DNA of 64,000 bases from Lewinellaceae bacterium (GTDB lineage: Bacteria; Bacteroidota; Bacteroidia; Chitinophagales; Saprospiraceae). The translations under genes and the position numbers were made by a program. Positions 9,430-18,743 of this stretch are shown in pieces. The stretch is from positions 744,001 through 808,000 of the forward strand of contig JACJYN010000002.1 of assembly GCA_020636095.1 (NCBI GenBank), in the 5' to 3' direction. Position 1 is the stretch's first letter, and each line of letters starts with the position of its first letter. The notes beneath the pieces are model-generated. The model did no database searches, was not told the DNA's origin, and saw nothing but the letters and a program-made list of their open reading frames with translations.

Positions 9430-9474
9430 TTTCCCGGCAGAATTGTCGGGGTGCAATTTTCTATTGCGCTCGGA

Positions 9475-9698
9475 CTTAATTCTACTTTGTTACTTTAACG
9501 GGAGCGCGGACCTCCAGGTCCGCGACAACCTGCTTCGAGCACGTTTTTAGCAAACATTTGCCTTTTTTAGAGGCTGCCCGAGGCAGCCTTCGCGGACCTG
9601 GAGGTCCGCGCTCCAGTATTTGCAGCCTTCGCGGACCTGGAGGTCCGCGCTCCAGTACTTGGACCGGCTAAATTTTAAAGTAACAAAGTAGAATTAAG
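9475..9698. repeat. 224-bp inverted-repeat element carrying three copies of a nested palindrome
   Basis: Outer ends CTTAATTCTACTTTGTTACT (left) and AGTAACAAAGTAGAATTAAG (right) are perfectly complementary. Inside are three palindromes of the form GCGGACCTCCAGGTCCGC or GCGGACCTGGAGGTCCGC. It has no coding frame. I did not find a clear flanking duplication. Confidence 0.75.
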
Positions 9699-10017
9699 CG
9701 GGAAAACAAAATTTAGTTCGGCGTCAAAATATTTGAGAACCCTTTTTACACAACCCCTAAACAATATCCGCAAGACTTCCATTCCTGCGATCCGCGTGAT
9801 CCGACTGATCGGTACTAATCCCTGCCTGCAAGGCCGCGCCTCGCGGCAGGCAGGCGCGTTCCATCTTTCCCGAAATTTTCTTATCTTGATGGCCTGAGAG
9901 CCGCGCTCTTTCCCGAACAATTACTCACATCGCATTGCCGGAGAAACCTGACAAGTTTACCGTAAGCCTATGCCGGGCAAAACTTGTTTTATCATCAAAC
10001 CATCAAACAAAATAGCT

Positions 10018-10191
10018 ATGATCGCCAAAATTACGCCTTTCCTTGCATTCCTACTGTGTTGTTCCACCCTTTCCCTGTAGGCCACCCACAACCGGGGCGG
10101 GGAAATCGAGTACCGGCAAATCGGCCCCAAAGAGCTGGAAGCTTCCGTCATCACCTACACCAAAGTGAGTTCACAGCCTGCCGACTATCCA
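10018..10191 (+). pseudogene. 5' remnant of a gliding-motility-associated secreted protein
   Basis: Begins MIAKITPFLAFLLCCSTLSL (a signal peptide), then TAG at 10078, then ATHNRGGEIEYRQIGPKELE followed by ASVITYTKVSSQPADY. The ATHNRAGEI..YxQIG..xxATxxTYT pattern is the well-known N-terminus of large T9SS-secreted proteins that carry the gliding-motility C-terminal domain. The homology stops after about 58 residues. In another frame a protein-like stretch YVTEGIIFATAVNPNGQPIY follows (10195-10256), perhaps another part of the same lost gene after a deletion. Confidence 0.7.
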
Positions 10192-10258
10192 ATATGTTAC
10201 AGAAGGCATTATATTTGCCACGGCTGTGAACCCAAACGGGCAGCCTATTTACGGCGGC

Positions 10259-10314
10259 AACCGGGCATGGTGCATTTGCCCGCCCGCAGGGCCTCGAAAT
10301 GCACCATGCCCGGT
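10259..10314. repeat. 56-bp perfect hairpin upstream of the Crp-type gene
   Basis: AACCGGGCATGGTGCATTT and its exact reverse complement (19 bp) are separated by 18 bases. It ends 20 bp before the preferred start of the regulator gene. It could be a small inverted-repeat element, an operator or a structured leader; it lacks a T-run, so it is not a classical terminator. Confidence 0.7.
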
Positions 10315-10334
10315 TACTACAAACCTTCGCAAAA

Positions 10335-10904
10335 GTGAAAACTCAACTTCGCCAACACATCATAGAAAGGCTGGGCAGGATTCCTGACAATCTCGATACA
10401 GTACTCGCTTCGTTCACCGAGCGGAAAACGAAGCTCAACGAATTGCTGTTGCAGGAAGGCGAAATCTGCCGGCATGTATACTTCATTGCCAGGGGCTGCC
10501 TGCAGGTTTTTGTGATCGGCAAAAACGGGAACGAATCAACCCGGGAATTCTACTTCGAAAACAACTGGACGACCGACATTTTTGGTTTCCAAAACCAGTT
10601 GCCGTCCAGGGAATACATCAAATGCGTGGAACCCTGCCGGTTGCTCCAGGTCTCCTTCGACCAGTTTCAGGCCATGGCGCAGGCGATTCCGGAGTTCGTG
10701 CAGGTCTATAAACAGATACTGGAAGTATCCTACAATAACGCCGTCTACCGGGTGAATACCTTCACTTCGATGGACGCCCTGGAACGGATCAACTGGTTAT
10801 ACGAAAACCAGCCCCAGATTCTCACCCGCCTTTCGAGTAAACTGGCAGCGTCTTACCTGGGCATTAGCCCCGAAACCTTCACTCGCCTCAAAAGAAAGCT
10901 CTGA
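10335..10904 (+). CDS. Crp/Fnr-family transcriptional regulator
   Basis: About 189-residue regulator with an N-terminal cyclic-nucleotide-binding-type beta barrel (LNELLLQEGEICRHVYFIAR, then GCLQVFVIGKNG) and a short C-terminal helix-turn-helix (SSKLAASYLGISPETFTRLK). This is the compact Bacteroidota type; effector and targets are unknown. The frame opens at ATG 10299, but those codons lie in the hairpin, so I prefer GTG 10335 (MKTQLRQHIIERLGRIPDNL). The next gene downstream is a broken YCII gene about 80 bp away, which it may once have controlled. Confidence 0.88.
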   Translation: MKTQLRQHIIERLGRIPDNLDTVLASFTERKTKLNELLLQEGEICRHVYFIARGCLQVFVIGKNGNESTREFYFENNWTTDIFGFQNQLPSREYIKCVEPCRLLQVSFDQFQAMAQAIPEFVQVYKQILEVSYNNAVYRVNTFTSMDALERINWLYENQPQILTRLSSKLAASYLGISPETFTRLKRKL

Positions 10905-10982
10905 ATTCCTTGACATTTATCAAGAGTTTCGGGCTCTGTCATCCCCGATCTTTGTGGTGAAAGATTTATTTGTCCACCCACA

Positions 10983-11537
10983 ATGATCGAAAAAATGAAA
11001 GAGTACCTCTTATTGTTCTGGAACGAATCGGGAGACGGGCAATACGCTGTTTCGCCCGAAGAAATGCGGGAGGCCATGCAACAGTGGCAGTCCTGGATCG
11101 GCAATATCGCCATGCAGGGCAGGCTGGTGGCTACCAAGCCTATCAATTACGAAGGCCAGCTAGTGCGCCGGGAACGAAGTTGTTGGTCAATAATTTGAGG
11201 CTGTTTTGCGGCCGGCTCGTCGCCAAAGGCTATGGCCGGCGGAGACAGGCAAGGCGCGACGACCGACCATAGCCTAAGCTACGGAAGGAAGGAGCAACGC
11301 AGCATGGCCGTAAAAGAGCCCAAAGAATTGGTTAAGAATTTCGTTCCCGGCGCACTAGTTTCCAATGCCGGCCTCCATGCCGGGCCGTCCGTCCGGGAAG
11401 GGCAACTGGTCACCGGGTTTATGATCTGCAAGGCAGAAAGCCGGGTGGAAGTAGAGTCGTGGAGCAGCGCCTGCCCCATCCTGAAACATCCCCACGGATC
11501 GGTTGAAATCAGAGAATGTTCACCTTTTAAAATCTGA
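10983..11537 (+). pseudogene. YCII/DGPF-domain gene interrupted by a 199-bp element
   Basis: The left half begins MIEKMKEYLLLFWNESGDGQ and runs to INYEGQL; the right half resumes as VSNAGLHAGPSVREGQLVTG and ends SSACPILKHPHGSVEIREC. Together they form a complete YCII-like protein. The two halves are in the same frame. If one CTAG and the DNA between the two CTAG copies are removed (195 bp), a 119-codon open frame is restored. As it stands, translation stops at 11196-11198. YCII proteins are small ferredoxin-like-fold proteins of mostly unknown function. Confidence 0.85.
11160..11358. mobile_element. 199-bp inverted-repeat element inserted in the YCII gene
   Basis: The ends CTAGTGCGCCGGGAACGAA (11160) and TTCGTTCCCGGCGCACTAG (ending 11358) are exactly complementary over 19 bp. 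CTAG at each end can be read as a 4-bp target duplication, or TA as a 2-bp one; the host frame is restored either way. The interior holds CCATAGCCTAAGCTACGG, which recurs in element families at 39928 and, slightly changed, at 33931 and 49091. No coding frame of its own. Confidence 0.85.
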
Positions 11538-11541
11538 AACG

Positions 11542-11913
11542 ATGAATAGAATACTGAATCTCGGAAGGTGGCTGTTTCCCCTTTCCTTCCTCATGTATGT
11601 CATGCTGCACTTCGGAAAAGCGGATACCGGCGCAGATTTTGTGCCAGACTTCCTGCCTTTCCCTTACTTCTGGAATTACTTTACCGGGCTTTGCGTCCTG
11701 GCGTTCATCATCAGCGCATTGATCCAAAAGTTCGATAAACTAGCCACCGTCCTGATGGCCCTCTACGTGTTCCTCATGATCTTCCTGGTTCACCTGCCGC
11801 GAGCGGCGGAGAGCGAGCTGGAAATGATAAATGCGTTCAGGAACGTGATGGTCGTCGGCGCGTTACTGGTTTATGCCCGGTATGTAGCGAAGGATAACAG
11901 GGTAGTGGGGTAA
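11542..11913 (+). CDS. small membrane protein, DoxX-like
   Basis: 123 residues with four hydrophobic helices (LFPLSFLMYVMLHFG, then YFTGLCVLAFIISALI, then VLMALYVFLMIFLVH, then VMVVGALLVYARYV). Size and topology fit DoxX-like inner-membrane proteins, but the family call is tentative. It starts 4 bp after the broken YCII gene, so both were probably in one transcript. I start at ATG 11542 (MNRILNLGRWLFPLSF). Confidence 0.75.
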   Translation: MNRILNLGRWLFPLSFLMYVMLHFGKADTGADFVPDFLPFPYFWNYFTGLCVLAFIISALIQKFDKLATVLMALYVFLMIFLVHLPRAAESELEMINAFRNVMVVGALLVYARYVAKDNRVVG

Positions 11914-12111
11914 AAACCATGTTCTTTGCCTACTGTCCATTTCCGAACACCTTTCTGTCCGCCACCGCACAACCTGTGCAGCTTTCAAAACCGAAAATCA
12001 TACTAAATAATTGATTAGCAACAATTTGTAGTTTTGGCACGAGCCTTGCCTTTTCAAAACGTAAGATTGGGGTTGCCCACTTTTTTTGGTTAGCCCGCGC
12101 CCCTGCAAGCA

Positions 12112-12169
12112 GCCGTGCCAGGTGCCTGCTCTCCCTGCCACCATTGAGCGAGCAGGCGGCTGGCACGGC
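12112..12169. repeat. imperfect hairpin upstream of the ABC ATPase
   Basis: GCCGTGCCAG ... CCTGCTC pairs with GAGCAGG ... CTGGCACGGC, with a 3-bp mismatch block in the stem. It ends 17 bp before the ATPase start. Function unknown: leader structure or small repeat. Confidence 0.6.
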
Positions 12170-12186
12170 AACAAAAACAAAAAAAT

Positions 12187-12912
12187 ATGATCCGACTCCG
12201 AGACATTGAACGGTACTACCGCAACGGCCTGCGCAAGGCCTGGGTCCTCAACCAGGTCAACCTGGACATCAAAGAGGGCGAGTTCGTCACCATCATGGGG
12301 CCCAGTGGCGCCGGCAAATCCACCCTGCTCAACATCATTGGCATGCTGGAAGAACCTTCCGGCGGATCGTATTATTTCTATGACGAAGCCGTTCATCAAT
12401 TCAACGAACGCAAGCGCAGCGACCTGCACAAGGCCTACATGGGCTTTGTCTTCCAGGCCTACCACCTCATCGACGACCTGACCGTCTACGAGAACATCGA
12501 GACCCCTCTGCTATACCGCAATGTGAAAGGCAAGGAGCGCAAGAGCATGGTGGCGGAGATTCTGGACCGCTTTAACATCGTCGCCAAAAAGGACTTGTTC
12601 CCCGAGCAGCTATCCGGCGGGCAACAGCAACTGGTCGGCGTCGCCCGGGCCGTGATCAGCCGCCCGCGCCTCCTGCTGGCCGACGAACCCACCGGCAACC
12701 TGCACACCAAGCAGGGCGACCAGATCATGGAGCTCTTCAAAGAACTGAACGACGAAGGCGTAACCATCATTCAGGTGACCCACTCCGAACGCAACGCCTC
12801 CTTCGGCACCCGCATCATAGAACTGATAGACGGCAACATCCGCCGCGATGAGCAGCTCCGCGAGCCGTCGAACCAGGCGGATACACCCAAGGGGGTACCG
12901 AACGGGAAGTAG
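12187..12912 (+). CDS. ABC transporter ATP-binding protein, MacB/LolD type
   Basis: 241-residue ATPase. Walker A is GPSGAGKST near residue 40, the Q-loop lies in GFVFQAYHLIDDLTVYENIE, the signature is LSGGQQQ and Walker B is RLLLADEPTGNL. This is the LolD/MacB/FtsE-like class that partners MacB-type permeases. It sits 31 bp upstream of the permease at 12944, so the two form one unit, and may also serve the permeases at 6699 and 16274, which lack their own ATPase in the window. Substrate unknown. Confidence 0.93.
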   Translation: MIRLRDIERYYRNGLRKAWVLNQVNLDIKEGEFVTIMGPSGAGKSTLLNIIGMLEEPSGGSYYFYDEAVHQFNERKRSDLHKAYMGFVFQAYHLIDDLTVYENIETPLLYRNVKGKERKSMVAEILDRFNIVAKKDLFPEQLSGGQQQLVGVARAVISRPRLLLADEPTGNLHTKQGDQIMELFKELNDEGVTIIQVTHSERNASFGTRIIELIDGNIRRDEQLREPSNQADTPKGVPNGK

Positions 12913-12943
12913 GAACGAAATCGGAAGTAACCATTGAAATAAT

Positions 12944-15316
12944 ATGTTCAGACATTATCTCACCATCACCATTCGAAATCTCAGAAGAGACCTCGGCTAC
13001 AGCCTCATCAATATACTGGGGCTGGGCATGGGAATTGCCGTCAGCCTGCTACTCTTTTTCTGGGTTCGGCATGAACTGAGCTTCGACCGTTTCCACACTG
13101 ATGCCGGACGCATCTACCAGATTGCTTTTAATTTTCCGGCGGACAACGGGCAATACGACACCTGGACAAGCGCGCCGGCGCCCTTTGCTGAAAAGATCGG
13201 AGAAGAAATCCCGGAAGCAGAAGCAGCGCTATTTGTTTCCTTCCCCCGGCAGTTGGCCTTCCAGAAGGATCAGACACCCTACCAAGAAAAAGGGCTTTAC
13301 GTGGACAAATCCTTTCTGGACGTTTTCGCTTTCCCTTTACTGGAAGGCAGAAAGGAGGGCCTGCTCCACCAACCCGGCTTCATTGTCCTGTCGGAAAAAC
13401 TGGCTGAAAAGCACTTCGGCGCCGGCTGGCGGGGACAGGCCATCGGCAAAACGCTGGAAGCTGCGGAGGACGAGTCGTATACGGTTAGTGGCGTTGTCGC
13501 TAACCCTCCCCCCAATTCTACCCTGCAGTTTGATTTCCTCCTTTCCAAAGAAGACTATCTGAGCAAGAACCCCTGGGATAGCCAATGGGGTAATTTTAGT
13601 TCCCGCCTCTATTTAAAGGTGAAAAACGGCACGGATATTCCGGGATTGGAAGACAAGCTAATCGGCTTATTTCGCAAGTACAAGGGCAATGAAGAACGAG
13701 CCACCATCAGCCTGCTGTCTTTTCCGGGCCGTCATTTGTACAGCAAATTGGAGAATGGGAAACCGGTAGGCGGCAGGATCACCTACGTTCGCCTGTTTAT
13801 CGGGGCGGCGGCCTTCCTGTTGCTCATCGCCTGCATCAACTTTATGAACCTGGCAACGGCGCGGGCTACCCGCCGCTCGCGGGAGATCGGCGTGCGCAAG
13901 GTAGTGGGCGCCAGCCGGGGGCAGTTGGCGGGGCAGTTCATGAGCGAGGCCCTGGCCATCGCGTTGATCGCCACCGGGGCCGGCATTGCTTTGGTGGAAT
14001 TGCTGAAAGAGCCCTTCCGGCAGATTACCGGCACAGAACTGTCCATCCATTACCTGGAACCAGGTACGCTGTCGCTGATCCTGGCTACCGGATTAGTAGC
14101 CGGGCTGCTGTCCGGCAGCTATCCGGCATTCCTTCTGTCTTCTTTCCGGGCGGTCAATATTTTCCGTGGAAAGGAGGCGGGGCAGTTCAGCGGAGCTTCG
14201 CTGCGCAAGGGGCTGGTCGTATTGCAGTTCCTGTTATCCGCCTGCCTGATCGTCTGCGCGCTGGGCGTTCAGCGGCAGGTTAAATTTATTATGAACAAGA
14301 ACCTGGGGCTGAACCGGGAGAATGTGGTGCGTGTGCCTATGGAGGGCCCGCTGTACGATAAATACCCTAGCCTGAAAGACGAAATTTCACTTACCGGGCG
14401 TCAAGCAGTTCGCTGCTTCCAATCAAACGCCATTTATGGTCAACGCCGAGACCCGCGACCCGGTGTGGGAAGGCAAGGCGCCGGATAACCAAACCGGTTT
14501 CCGGGTGCTGGAAGTGACACCCGTTTTTATTGAAACCATGGGTATCGGGATAGCGGACGGCAGGAGCTTTTCAGCAGACCGGTAAGCAGATACCCTGTCC
14601 CTCGTCGTCAATGAGGCGGCAGCCAGGGCAATGGGTATGGAACAGCCGCTCGGGAAGAAGGTTGAATTCTGGGGCGTTACCGGGCAGATTATTGGTATGG
14701 TTAAGAACTTTCACCTCAACTCCTCCACGACCCCATTGCACCACTTATCCTCTACCTTAGCCGCAGCGGCAGTTCTGATAACTTATACGTCCGTACAAAG
14801 TAAACCAAAAACCCAAACAAGTACCATTCAAGGGTTGGAAGCCCTGCACCGGCGTATTGCCCCCGACTATCCATTCGAGTACGCTTTCCTGGATGAAGAA
14901 TACAGCCGCATGTATCAAAGCGAAACTACCATCGGCAAGCTGGTACTTTTTACTTCGCCGCCATTGCCATTCTGCTGTCCTGCATCGGCCTGTTCGGGCT
15001 GTCGGTATTTACGGCGGCGCGGCGCACCAAAGAGATCGGCATCCGCAAAGTGGTGGGCGCCAGCGTGGCCAACATCGTGGCCCTGCTCTTCGGGGATTTT
15101 CTGAAACTCATCCTCCTCGGCTTTGTCATTTCGGCGCCGGTGGCCTGGTACCTGTTGTCTTTTTGGCTGGAGGGTTTTGCCTACCAAACCGGCATTGGCA
15201 TTCATCTGTTCCTGGCCACAGCAGGGCTGATGGTGCTGGTGGCCTGGCTGGCGGTGAGTTACCACGCCATCCGGGCGGCGCGGGCCAACCCGGTGGAGGC
15301 GCTGGGGAGCGAGTGA
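12944..15316 (+). pseudogene. MacB/FtsX-like ABC permease with several frameshifts and a stop
   Basis: Starts MFRHYLTITIRNLRRDLGYS and is intact for about 485 residues, with the first FtsX core at ATRRSREIGVRKVVGASRGQ. At about 14390-14400 the frame shifts and continues as VKQFAASNQTPFMVNAETRD; TAA interrupts it at 14583, another shift follows near 14745, and another near 14945. The C-terminal core is still readable (TKEIGIRKVVGASVANIVAL) and ends NPVEALGSE at 15316. Four or more lesions make true decay likely. Immediately downstream of the ATPase at 12187. Confidence 0.85.
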
Positions 15317-15331
15317 GGGGGTAAGTACATG

Positions 15332-15786
15332 GGCTACCATTCCAGGGTTGGACGAGTTCGCGGTTCGGTATTCGCTGTTCGCAACCGCGGCAGGCTGCTT
15401 GGGCTTACGGGCTTCTAACCGTGTCCGACGTTAGACGGGTAGCCAGTACATGGGGTTGGACGAGTTCGCGGTTCGGTATTCGCTGTTCGCAACCGCGGCA
15501 GGCTGGAGGCTGCTGGGGGGCTTCTAGCGAGTGAGGGTAGCTTCAGTACATGGGCTACCATTCCAGGGTTGGACGAGTTCGCGGTTCGGTATTCGCTGTT
15601 CGCAACCGCGGCAGGCTGCTTGGGCTTACGGGCTTCTAACCGTGTCCGACGTTAGACGGGTAGCCAGTACATGGGCTACCATTCCAGGGTTGGACGAGTT
15701 CGCGGTTCGGTATTCGCTGTTCGCAACCGCGGCAGGCTGCTTGGGCTTACGGGCTTCTAACCGTGTCCGACGTTAGACGGGTAGCC
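15332..15786. mobile_element. tandem cluster of a 113-bp inverted-repeat element, AGTACATG between copies
   Basis: Full copies lie at 15332-15444, 15553-15665 and 15674-15786, with a degenerate copy between about 15453 and 15545. Each starts GGCTACCATTCCAGGGTTGG and ends GTTAGACGGGTAGCC. Every copy boundary carries the same octamer AGTACATG, as expected for an 8-bp target duplication that then became the unit border in tandem amplification. The degenerate copy also contains a duplicated piece of the permease 3' end. The same element with different flanks is at 53352-53464. Confidence 0.88.
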
Positions 15787-15839
15787 AGTACATGGGCTGA
15801 ATGACTGAATACCAGTATTTTAGGCCAGAATTAGAAATA

Positions 15840-16280
15840 ATGAAAATAGCTTACGATAAATATTACCAGACGGATGGCCTCTTCGGGGAACCCTATCCGG
15901 AACTGATTGCCTTTTTCGCTAACTATCCCGAAAGAGGAAAGCTGCTGGACCTGGGTTGCGGGCAGGGGCGCGACGCCATTCCTTTGGACCGCTTGGGCTA
16001 TGAGGTTACCGGCATCGACCAATCTAAGGCCGGTATAGAGCAGATGAATGAAGCCGCCCGGCGGGAAAAGCTGAAGGCCGCCGGAATCGTAGCAGACATT
16101 TATGAGTACGATGGTTTTTTAGCATTCGATTTCATCCTGCTCGACAGTATGTTCCATTTTACAAAGAAGGATAGGGAGAAAGAAACCGGCTTCATCCAGC
16201 GGATGATCAAAAGCACCCGAGCAGGGGCGGTCATCGTTTTCTGCCTTCAGGATAACGGAAAAAAAAATCACCCATGCTAA
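15840..16280 (+). CDS. class I SAM-dependent methyltransferase, C-terminally truncated
   Basis: Begins MKIAYDKYYQTDGLFGEPYP; the SAM-binding motif I is LLDLGCGQGRDAIPLDRLGY and motif II is YEVTGIDQSKAGIEQM. It ends after 146 residues just past an A-run (16260-16268), whereas relatives usually continue about 40-50 residues. The next permease gene begins inside its last codons (ATG 16274), so the 3' part was probably lost when the permease segment was joined here. A longer start at 15801 exists but lies next to the repeat cluster. The substrate is unknown and activity is doubtful. Confidence 0.7.
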   Translation: MKIAYDKYYQTDGLFGEPYPELIAFFANYPERGKLLDLGCGQGRDAIPLDRLGYEVTGIDQSKAGIEQMNEAARREKLKAAGIVADIYEYDGFLAFDFILLDSMFHFTKKDREKETGFIQRMIKSTRAGAVIVFCLQDNGKKNHPC

Positions 16281-18725
16281 AGAACTACCTCAAAATCGCC
16301 CTCCGAAACCTCTTGAGAGAAAAGCGCTATTCCGCCATCAACATCCTGGGCCTGGGCATCGGGGTGGCGGTGGCCCTGCTGCTCGGCCTGTACGCCCGGG
16401 AGGAATGGTCCTTCGATAGCTTTCACAGCAAAAAGGGCCGGATATGCCGCGTGTGGGTCAAGGAGCACTACCAGGGAGAAGTGTTTTTCAATACCGTTAC
16501 GCCGGTAGTGCTGGCGGGCGTATTGGAGGACAACTTCCCGGAAGTGGAAAAAACCGTGCAGTACATTCAGGTGAACAACCTGGTGAAGAAAGGCAGCGAG
16601 GTCAGCCAGGAGCAGATGCATGTCATCACGCCTTCCGTGCTGGAGGTTTTTGATTTTGAGCTGCTGGAAGGCGACCCAAAGGGCGCCCTGGAAGGGCTGC
16701 GCAAGGTGGTGCTTACCCCTGCCGCCGCCCGAAAATACTTTGGGGCGGGCCCCGCTCTGGGGCAAACGCTGTCCATCCAACTCAGTGGACAATGGGAGGA
16801 GTTTACGGTTTCCGGTATTATCAGAGAGGCGCCTTCCAATTCGAGCATACAGTACAACATGCTCATCCCTTACGAGAATATGAGAATCCTGTTCTCTGGA
16901 CGAGCCCTCACCAGCTGGACTTTCGTGTACCCGGAGACCTATGTGTTGCTCAAAGAAGGCGTGGACGCCGGGGCCCTGCAGCAAAAGATGGCCCCGGTGA
17001 TCGATGGGCAAGTGGCCAGAATATACAAAGCCGGCGAGTACGTGGTGGGGTTGCAGCCGCTGACGGACATCCATTTGAACAACGACTACCCTCAGGGCAT
17101 AGCGGCGGTGAGCGACCACCGGTATCCCATGATCCTCAGCGGCATCGCTTTGCTCGTTTTGTTGCTGGGGGTGGTCAATTTTGTCATCCTGGCCATTGGC
17201 CGTTCCGTTTCCAGAGCGAAGGAGGTGGGCATCCGCCGGGTGGCGGGGGCGTTGCGGCGGCAGCTGATGCAGCAGTTCTGGAGCGAGTCGGTGGCCGTGA
17301 CGCTGCTGGCGGTGGTGCTGGGCGTGTTGATGGCGCAATTGTGCCTGCCGGCTTTTAATTTAATCACCGGAAAAAATTTATCCATTCCGTACACCCTTTC
17401 CAGCCTCACCATTTTTTTGAGCGGAGGGCTGGCCCTCGGCCTGCTGGCCGGCGCTTACCCCGCCCTGATCGTTTCCGGCTTTTCGCCTCTCCGGGCCATC
17501 AAGGGAGTAATTACGAAGCTGGGGCGGGGGCGGCAGATGCTGTTGCGCGGACTGGTGAGCTTTCAGTTTGTGCTTTCCCTTTGCCTCATCATCTGCACCA
17601 TGGTAATGGCCTTCCAACTGCAGTATCTGCAACACAAAAACCTGGGTTTTGATAAAGAACAGGTGGTCATCCTGCCGTATCAGGCGGCGCCCACTGCAGA
17701 CTATGGCACGGCCGCCATTTTTGCCGACGGGCTGGAGATAGAACACCGCCTGCGGCAGGCGCTCAACGGCCGCCGGGAAGTGCTGGCGGTCACCGCTTCA
17801 GCCCACGCCTTAGGGTTTCCCGGCTGGACCACGCTCGGCTACACCGACCCTTCCTCCCAACAATACCGGGACTTCACTTACAACGCTGTGAGCGAAAACT
17901 ATCTGGAAACCATGGGCATCGGGCTGGCGGCAGGCCGTAGCTTCTCCCCGGACATTCCGAGCGACCGGGAAAAGGCCGTGATGGTCAATGAGTCCATGGC
18001 CGGCGCCTTCGGCTGGCGGGGCCTGGTGGGGCAGCAGTTGCCACCGCCCTTTGAAGGCTTCCAACTGATCGGCATCCTGAAGGATTTTCACTTCCGCTCC
18101 CTGCATACGGAGATCACCGTTGATGATGGGCATGAACCCCACCAGTTTATACCAGGTAGTCAGCGATGTCAATTACGGAGACCTGCCGATTCCCAAGCTC
18201 GCGCTTCGCCTGGCAGGCGGCGAGGTGCCGGCCACGCTGGAAACCATTAAACAAGCCTGGAACAAGGTAGCTCCCGGGCAGCCTTTCGATTTCACCTTCC
18301 TCAACGATGCCCTGGACGCCCAGTACCGCGCCGAGCAGCACCTGAGCAGCGTCCTGTCGTGGGCCACCTACCTGGCCATCCTGATTGCCTGCCTGGGCTT
18401 GTTCGGCATCGCCACCCTTACCACCGCCGGACGCACCAAGGAGATCGGGGTACGCAAGGTGCTGGGGGCCAGCCTGGCTCAGCTCGTCTTTACGTTGAAT
18501 AAGCCCATCACGCTGATGGTGCTGCTGGCCAGTGTTATCGCCGCGCCCATCGCCTACCTGCTGATGCAGCGCTGGCTGCAGGGCTTTGCCTTCCACGTAG
18601 CCATCAACCCGGCCTGGTTCCTGCTGGCGGCGGGGCTGGCGCTGGCGCTGGCATGGCTGTCGGTGAGCTGGCAGTCGGTTAAGACGGCGCGGGGGAACCC
18701 GGTGGAGGCGTTGCGGTATGAGTGA
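16274..18725 (+). pseudogene. MacB/FtsX-like ABC permease with one frameshift
   Basis: Starts MLKNYLKIALRNLLREKRYS. First FtsX core AKEVGIRRVAGALRRQLMQQ; after the second periplasmic domain (ILKDFHFRSLHTEIT) the frame shifts by one base near 18117 and continues as MMGMNPTSLYQVVSDVNYGD to the C-terminal core TKEIGVRKVLGASLAQLVFT and the ending NPVEALRYE. The two parts together give a full-length permease of about 815 residues, so this may be a recent mutation or a sequencing error. No ATPase gene is adjacent. Confidence 0.85.
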
Positions 18726-18743
18726 TACATGGCCCTTGATGCA

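Larger units (their letters stand above)
9108..10017. other. gene-free region filled with repeats
   Basis: Apart from the two elements above, it holds a palindromic stretch at about 9446-9474 (GTCGGGGTGCAATTTTCTAT then TGCGCTCGGAC), which recurs at 56733 and in altered form at 62392. I see no intact gene. Confidence 0.5.

Noticed and set aside
15531..15776. 81-codon frame in the element cluster
   Set aside because: The translation is just the 113-bp unit repeated; no coding signal.
16277..17338. 353-codon minus-strand frame opposite the permease at 16274
   Set aside because: His/Gln-rich composition typical of antisense reading of GC-rich coding DNA; the permease is clear.
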